Of a stretch of DNA of 64,000 nt, positions 58,823 to 64,000 are shown piece by piece. The translations under genes were made by a program, and so were the position numbers. Source of the DNA: Paramoeba atlantica (Eukaryota > Discosea); the NCBI GenBank assembly GCA_977017575.1, contig CDRNVI010000078.1, forward strand, positions 1 through 64,000, given 5' to 3'. The notes under the pieces are model-generated. The model worked only from the letters and a program-made list of their open reading frames with translations. It searched no databases and was not told where the DNA came from. Numbering within the stretch: position 1 is the stretch's first letter; each line of letters opens with the position of its first letter.

Positions 58823-59544
58823 CTGTCCCCCCCTACTTAAGAGTCCGCCGATTTTGGGCATTTGGACTCTTAAGTGGGGGGGATCACAATTTTTCGGACT
58901 CTTAAGTAGGGGGTCAGCATTTTTTCATAAAATTTCTATATAGCCGGTTCCTTTTTTGTTTATATTTTCTTACTCTATTTTTTTTCTCTATTTTGGTCTA
59001 ATGAAGATCGGCGTCTGTACCCCACGTGCTGTTCAAAAAAACTGTCATAAATATTCAAAATATGACCTTTGATATGCAGGAGAATATAATGATATTCGTA
59101 ATGCAATACCGCGCACACTTGGGATAGAAGAGAACGAGGTTGGCTACGGAATGGGGTAACGGAAGGTTACCTTGGTTAGGTGGGGAGATAGATGAAGGGG
59201 GTTGGTCGGCAGATTTGCCGTTCTCGTGTGAGGAGGGTGATCGGAGGGGAGGAGAACTTCGATCAGTTCGAGAGAGTTGAAGGGGGTTGAGGAGGCTGGT
59301 TGTGTCCCATGCCTTCCCGTAGTCTACTCCTTCCTCGGAGTACTATCAAGTATAAATAGCTTGGAAATATTAAAAACGCAACTAAACGCAATGGGCAGAC
59401 AACATAAAAAAATCATAGAAAATAGAAAAAAATCAAAAAAAAAAATCTGGCGGCGCTTCGCGCCGCAGGCAGCCCGAGGCTCCGTCAAAAAGGACTCTTA
59501 AGTAGGGGGGTACCCCGCGGACTCTTAAGTAGGGGGGGGGACAA
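58823..59544. mobile_element. 722-bp MITE of the CTTAAGAGTCC family (copy 2)
   Basis: TA at 58821-58822 and 59545-59546. Nearly identical to 17928-18647, inverted. Shared interior includes CGGCGGCGCTTCGCGCCGC-type hairpin and the AGATGAAGGGGGTTGGTCGG segment. The high similarity between copies implies recent spread. It lies between two host genes. Confidence 0.9.
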
Positions 59545-59653
59545 TACCTGTCAACACATTTTTTCCCTCCACCACATGACGACCATCAACCCTATGTACA
59601 CTGTACCACCCCTCCTTACTTGTACTGCCCACCCCCACCCCTCTATCCCCACC

Positions 59654-60286
59654 CTAATCCCACCTGTACCTCGGTCGTATCACCGGACCCGTCACCTTCT
59701 CCGGGCACCGTTGCAGCACATTCGGATCCTGATACCTCTCCGTCAACCCCAACGGTCGTTGTATCTCATACAACCACGCATGCCGCCTCCTTGCCACCTC
59801 CCTCACCACCCCCTCCGTTCCCTCCCCCCTTCCCACGCTCTCCCGTGCCGTGCGCATCCCGTGGAGCTCCCCCGCGACGGCCGGCTCCCCGGGGCGGTAC
59901 GGGTCGTAGGCGCCGGAGTGCCTGTGGTGCCGCCGCATCCACTTGGTGCAGTACGCGCGGTGCATGTCGGTCTGCACCTCGACCCACTGGTACGACGGGT
60001 TCACGACGCTGTGGCGCAGTGCCATTACCCCGGGGGCCGTGGAGTGGAGGGTGTAGGTGCGGGGGTGGAGCGTGGCGCCGGGGCCGTCGTGGTAGAGGGG
60101 GGCGCGGGTGTAGTAGCGGTGGTCGTAGCGGTGGCGCTGGCGGAGGAGCTGGGCGTGGGGGCCGGGGACGGGGGAGCCGAGGTCGAAGTTGAACTGGAGC
60201 AGGGTGCGGCGGCGGTGGTGGTAGCGGTTTTTGAGGTAGCCGGAGGTGGCTTTGCTGGCATAGGTGGTGGGGGTGGCGTGGAGCAT
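59654..60286 (-). CDS. Probable mitochondrial ribosomal protein bL27m
   Basis: 210 residues. N-terminus MLHATPTTYASKATSGYLKN is followed by a core resembling bL27: TLLQFNFDLGSPVPGPHAQL LRQRHRYDHRYYTRA (bL27: G..I.VRQRGT.YHPG.NV), GPGATLHPRTYTLHSTAPGV MALRH (bL27: G.DHTLFAL.DG.V.F). An extension of about 100 residues follows, as is usual for kinetoplastid mitoribosomal proteins. bL27 stabilises tRNAs at the peptidyl-transferase centre. The DNA is very GC-rich, and a long pyrimidine tract (60287-60330) precedes the ATG. Long frames on the opposite strand are shadows. Confidence 0.55.
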   Translation of the reverse strand: MLHATPTTYASKATSGYLKNRYHHRRRTLLQFNFDLGSPVPGPHAQLLRQRHRYDHRYYTRAPLYHDGPGATLHPRTYTLHSTAPGVMALRHSVVNPSYQWVEVQTDMHRAYCTKWMRRHHRHSGAYDPYRPGEPAVAGELHGMRTARESVGRGEGTEGVVREVARRRHAWLYEIQRPLGLTERYQDPNVLQRCPEKVTGPVIRPRYRWD

Positions 60287-60650
60287 GGGGGGGGGAAGAG
60301 GAAAAGGAAGGAAAAAAGAAGGCGGGAAAAGAAGGTAGGCGATGGGGGTTGGGGGGTAAAAAGGGTGGAATCGTGAAGAAAAAGTGCGGATTGTGGAAAT
60401 GGGTGAGGGGGAAAAATCTACTAAACACTACTAGGGGGTTATTACTACTAAGGGGGGTGGCAAGATTGGCTTCTGTGTGTGGATTTGGCATTCAATTCCA
60501 AAAAAACAACGAAAATAAGGTGATCCTTGGAGATGACTACTCCCCCGTGGGCATGTTCCTTGTCTTTGCCTTTAAACACAGGTTCAACCTACCGCCCACT
60601 ACAAATCCTACCTACTCACTCCTGTTCACGTACAACACCCTCACCTCTAC

Positions 60651-61922
60651 CTACACCCATCCGGCACCATCAAACGAGACAGCATGTGTGGAGGGGATAC
60701 TCGGAGGGGACATGGGACACAGAACCGAGTCCGGCCCCTCACCCTGGGCCTCGCCCCCATAGGCACTCGCCCCGATCAACGGGGGACGCACCTCATCAAA
60801 CCACGGGCTGAGGAGTGCCGCCTTCGCGGAGACCCGTGCCATAGGGTCATACCGCAGCATCGAGGACAGCAGTGCCTCCCCCTCCGGGTCCAGCTCCGGA
60901 AACAGCGACCGCAGGGGCTGCGCCCTCCACTGCGGGAACTGCGGGCAGAAGTCCTCCAGCCCCTCCACGGCATGCCACACCCCCGCATTCGGGGTCCCGA
61001 GCAGCTGGAATATCTTATAGAGCTGGTCAATCTCGCAGTCCCCCGGGAACAGCGGGGTGCCACGCCCCAGCAGCTCCCCGAGTATACACCCCACACTCCA
61101 CACATCCACCGCAGCCGTGTAACTCGGGGACCCGAGCAAGATCTCCGGCGGTCGGTACCACTGCGTCACCACCTCCCGGGTGTACTCCGGGGTCGGGACA
61201 TGAAACGCCCGCGCGAGTCCAAAGTCCGCCAACTTCACCTCCTCCGCATCCGCACTCACCAGAATGTTATGCGGCTTCAAGTCCCGGTGCAGCACCCGTC
61301 GCCCGTGGCAGTGACACAGCCCCGCGAGGATTTGGAACACAATCCGCTTGATGGCGTGCCAGGTCGTTTTTGTGTTCGTAGGGGTCATGGTCTCTGCCCC
61401 CCCCTCGGCCCCCCCCTCCCCGAAGGCCCTCTCCATCCACGCCTTCAGGTCCATGTCGACGAACTCGAACACGAGCGCGAGGCGGGCGGGGGTGCAGACG
61501 ACGTCGTGGAGCCGCACCACGTTGGGGTGGTCCAGCGCGAGCAGCAGGGAGGTCTCGCGCAGCGCGGTGGCGGGGATCCCCTCCTCGGCGTCCTCCGTGG
61601 TGCGCATCTTCTTCAGCGCGACGGTGCGGCCGGTGAGGGTGTCGCGGCACTGGTACACCGCCCCGTACGTGCCCTCCCCGAGCTTCATCTGCTTCACGTA
61701 GCGCTGGGTGGGGTCCGGGGCGCCGGGGGGGAGGGGGGGCGGCGCCGGGGAGGGGGGGCCGGTGGCGTTGGTGCGGTCCACGCCGAAGGCCGGGGGGTCC
61801 GCGCCTCGGGCACGTTTCAGGGGTAGGGCCTCCTGTGTGGGGTGCGGGGGGGCGGTGACGCAGGTGGGGTGGACGTGGGTGTGGGGGAGACGGGGCTCGT
61901 GGTGACTTCCGGGGTGGGTCAT
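60651..61922 (-). CDS. Cyclin-dependent (cdc2-related) protein kinase
   Basis: 423 residues. About 70 Pro-rich N-terminal residues, then a complete kinase domain (about 73-380): KLGEGTYGAVYQCRD (Gly loop), TVALKKMR (catalytic Lys), EEGIPATALRE in place of the PSTAIRE cyclin-binding helix, VLHRDLKPHNILVS (catalytic loop, with PHN instead of the usual PQN or PEN), LADFGLARAF, T-loop PTPEYTREVVTQWYRPPEIL with the activating Thr in place (EYTREVVT), and DVWSVGCILGELL. An insertion (FGEGGAEGGAETMTPTN) sits after alpha-D. The PATALRE variant suggests a CRK paralogue and not the main cell-cycle CDK. Gene is GC-rich. A C-terminal tail of about 40 residues is unconserved. Confidence 0.92.
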   Translation of the reverse strand: MTHPGSHHEPRLPHTHVHPTCVTAPPHPTQEALPLKRARGADPPAFGVDRTNATGPPSPAPPPLPPGAPDPTQRYVKQMKLGEGTYGAVYQCRDTLTGRTVALKKMRTTEDAEEGIPATALRETSLLLALDHPNVVRLHDVVCTPARLALVFEFVDMDLKAWMERAFGEGGAEGGAETMTPTNTKTTWHAIKRIVFQILAGLCHCHGRRVLHRDLKPHNILVSADAEEVKLADFGLARAFHVPTPEYTREVVTQWYRPPEILLGSPSYTAAVDVWSVGCILGELLGRGTPLFPGDCEIDQLYKIFQLLGTPNAGVWHAVEGLEDFCPQFPQWRAQPLRSLFPELDPEGEALLSSMLRYDPMARVSAKAALLSPWFDEVRPPLIGASAYGGEAQGEGPDSVLCPMSPPSIPSTHAVSFDGAGWV

Positions 61923-62226
61923 GGGGGTAGGGAGGTGAGGGGTAGAGGGAATAATCGGTAAGGTTGGGGTATGGGTTCATTGTGATGCATGTGCAAAACG
62001 ATAGATTACCTTTTTTAAACACCATCTTCCTTTATTGAAGTGTGTGTACGTTCCTCTTTTACAAAATCTTAGATGGTAAGACAGTACTCACGTAAAATCA
62101 TGTGTGACTCTTTTGGTCCCCTAAAAATTAACTTCTTTCTCCACTTTCTTCCTCTTCCTGAGACTCTCTCACTTACACGCTTAGCACATGCCCCGTCCCG
62201 GGCGCTCCTCTCCCGCTTTGTACGCT
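61923..62226. other. Intergenic with pyrimidine tract
   Basis: Pyrimidine-rich DNA on the minus strand upstream of the CDK start. Otherwise nothing. Confidence 0.4.
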
Positions 62227-62973
62227 CTACTCGGTGCCCCAGTTGTACGGGTTCTGGTTGTCCTCGACGCCCCACTCCACGTTGGACTGCGGGGGCTGTC
62301 CTGCGGCGCTGTCGGCGGCGGGGGCCGCGGCGGCCTGCTCCTCCTTCTTCTTCATCACCTCATCTGGGTCGCGGTAGAAGAACAGGTCCGGGACCACCTC
62401 CCACGGGACGTACCGCGGCACCCGGCCTCGCATCCGCAGCACCTCCCGGGCCAGGAGCCACCACAGCAGCCCGATGCTGTGGGCACCGCGGTTGTTGCAG
62501 GGGATCGCGACGTCGAGCTTCCCCATCGGGCTGTCGGTGTCGCAGAGGGCGAGGACGGGGATGTTGCAGTACGTGGCCTCGGTGATGGCCTGGTGGTCCG
62601 TGCGGGGGTCCGTCACAATGAGCAGGCGCGGCTGGCGGAAGGTCTTCTGCGCGTGATTGGTGAGCATCCCGGGGGTGAAGCGACCGGCAACATAGGTGGC
62701 ACCGGTGTAGTGCGCAAACTTCAGCACGGCGCGTTGTCCAAGGAGGCGGGAGGAGACGACCATGACGTCTTTGGGATTCTCAATGGCTACCACGATGCGA
62801 GCTGCGAGAATCAACTTTTCCCAAGTTCCGTAAAGATTGATAATATTGATGCCGTCATCCTTTTTAGTGCCCGCAATGTACCGCTCAATACCGGAAGTTC
62901 GATTTTTGGTGCCGATGTGAACCTTGCAAGCTAGCATGCGCTGCACGTCCTCTGTGGTCAGGTCGAGAGCCAT
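62227..62973 (-). CDS. RPSA: 40S ribosomal protein uS2 (RPSA / S0)
   Basis: 248 residues. Structural protein of the small ribosomal subunit. Family sequence throughout: [144 protein letters not shown], and a Glu/Ala-rich C-terminal tail ending [12 protein letters not shown]. It retains the eukaryotic Trp residues of the tail. The ATG at 62973 is preceded by CTGTTTCTCTAG, a likely splice acceptor six bases upstream. GC-rich codon use like Hsp70, as expected for high expression. Confidence 0.96.
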   Translation of the reverse strand: MALDLTTEDVQRMLACKVHIGTKNRTSGIERYIAGTKKDDGINIINLYGTWEKLILAARIVVAIENPKDVMVVSSRLLGQRAVLKFAHYTGATYVAGRFTPGMLTNHAQKTFRQPRLLIVTDPRTDHQAITEATYCNIPVLALCDTDSPMGKLDVAIPCNNRGAHSIGLLWWLLAREVLRMRGRVPRYVPWEVVPDLFFYRDPDEVMKKKEEQAAAAPAADSAAGQPPQSNVEWGVEDNQNPYNWGTE

Positions 62974-63556
62974 GATATGCTAGAGAAACAGATGAATGGA
63001 TTATAAGGTGAAAATCTAAAAAAAAAATATTATTATAAGCAGAAAAAATAAAAAATGTGTAAACTCATGCAAGAGCATTTTAAACTTACACAAGTCAGGT
63101 ACAAATAGAGATACACTACCGGGAATTGTGCATCATAAATATTATAAGTGAGTATACAAGCACTAAGCAAAACAATATCTTCATTCCCCTCTTCTATCTG
63201 ATATTTGATACGTTCAATTCTATGCACATTCAAAATTCATATGAATACTGTATGACCGGTCATAACAAAATTAAATAATCCCACAAAACTCCTGTCCTCT
63301 CCAAGCTTGCGAACGGGTGACGCGGGGACCACCCCGCACAACTTTCACTGTCGCGAATTAACAAAGGAAACAAAGTCTTGAATTTATAATCACCATAGCA
63401 AACGTCATATTCGTCTGTATACACATGGGGTTACATCTGGGGGGTGTATATCAAATCAGTTGAATTCTTACAACAGGTACAATGCCCCTCGGCCATCACA
63501 CAATAGATAAACTGGCATAACGTAAATAATTTATTCGCCCAATTCTCTCCGTAAAC
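62974..63556. other. Intergenic, no gene seen
   Basis: AT-rich first half, then a transition to the G-rich repeat. No transposon ends recognised. Confidence 0.45.
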
Positions 63557-64000
63557 TATGAAAGGGCGTACTCCAGGAGGGGTGTCTAGGGGGGTGCCTA
63601 GGGGGTTGTCCAGGAGGGGGTTTCTAGGAGGGGGTGCCTAGGGGGGGATGTCTAGGAAGGGTGTCCAGGGGTGGTTGTCCAGGGGAGGGGTGTCTAGGGG
63701 GATTGCCCAGGAGAGGAGTGTCTAGGGGGTTTGTCCAGGGGAGTGTCTGGGGGGGTGTCGAGTGGGGGTGTCTAGGCGGTTTGTCTAGGGGGTGTGTCCA
63801 GGGGGGGGTGCATGGGAGGGATGTCTAGGGGGGGTGTCCAGGAGGGTTGTCCAGGGGGGTGTCCAAGGGGGTGTCCAAAGGGGTGTCCAAGGGGCTGTCC
63901 AGGGGTGGTTGTCCAGGGGAGGGGTGTCTAGGGGGATTGTCCAGGAGAGGTGTATCTAGGGGGTTTGTCCAGGGGAGTGTCTCGGGGGGTGTCTAGGCGG
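63557..64000 (+). repeat. G-rich minisatellite, continues beyond the window
   Basis: Built of short units such as GGGGTGTCTAGG, GGGTTGTCCAGG and GGGGATTGCCCAGG. A higher-order unit of about 235 bp is visible: the block from TGTCCAGGGGTGGTTGTCCA at about 63660 recurs at about 63897 with few changes. Runs of four to seven G on one strand predict G-quadruplexes. The plus-strand ORF here is a by-product. Confidence 0.85.

Noticed and set aside
59576-62934. Several long plus-strand ORFs opposite bL27m, CDK and RPSA
   Set aside because: GC-rich codons leave few stops on the opposite strand. The minus-strand frames match known families.
63557-64000. CRISPR array
   Set aside because: Repeats are short, variable, G-rich and without unique spacers, and the genome is eukaryotic.

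Overview
The window is eukaryotic nuclear DNA and most resembles a kinetoplastid (Euglenozoa). The truncated Hsp70 begins [16 protein letters not shown], a start typical of trypanosomatid cytosolic Hsp70. Every host-type gene I recognise is intronless and lies on the minus strand, as expected of one polycistronic gene cluster. Several start codons sit just downstream of a pyrimidine tract plus AG, as expected for trans-splicing. The LRR proteins with LPxSL..L.L..N.F.G.V repeats and the abundant DNA transposons are unlike trypanosomatids. An early-branching or symbiotic kinetoplastid such as Perkinsela is possible, but that is inference only.

Host genes, all minus strand: Hsp70 (1-1400, cut by the window edge), a two-RRM SR-like protein, an LRR protein, and a Pro/His-rich protein (to 5667). 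A second LRR protein lies at 10.4-11.3 kb. From 32.7 kb come an unknown protein, a NAA50-like acetyltransferase, a 1476-residue TBC-domain protein, FCF1/Utp24, a PRA1-like membrane protein, a 1724-residue paralogue of the TBC protein, an ankyrin protein, KRI1, an EPL1-like protein, a probable mitochondrial bL27, a CDK and ribosomal protein uS2 (RPSA). The window ends in a G-rich minisatellite. The last three genes are strikingly GC-rich.

Regions 6-10 kb, 11.4-32.3 kb and 41-48.5 kb are packed with class II transposons. I can read exact ends and target duplications for many. They include Merlin elements (8-bp duplications), several Tc1/mariner and pogo/Tigger-type elements and MITEs (TA), one element flanked by TTA, and three related hAT-like elements whose duplications appear to be 6 bp and whose ends begin CATA. 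Between 17.76 and 31.39 kb these are nested at least six deep, and removing each insert restores the reading frame or terminal repeat of the element below it.

Two large paralogous proteins carry a TBC1D20-like RabGAP domain with both catalytic finger motifs behind an apparent N-terminal signal peptide, a topological puzzle. Other oddities are a perfectly paired three-way-junction sequence with 28-bp repeats inside one hAT-like element, a plus-strand coiled-coil gene family, a tRNA-like SINE candidate, and several small hairpin repeats present in two or three copies.
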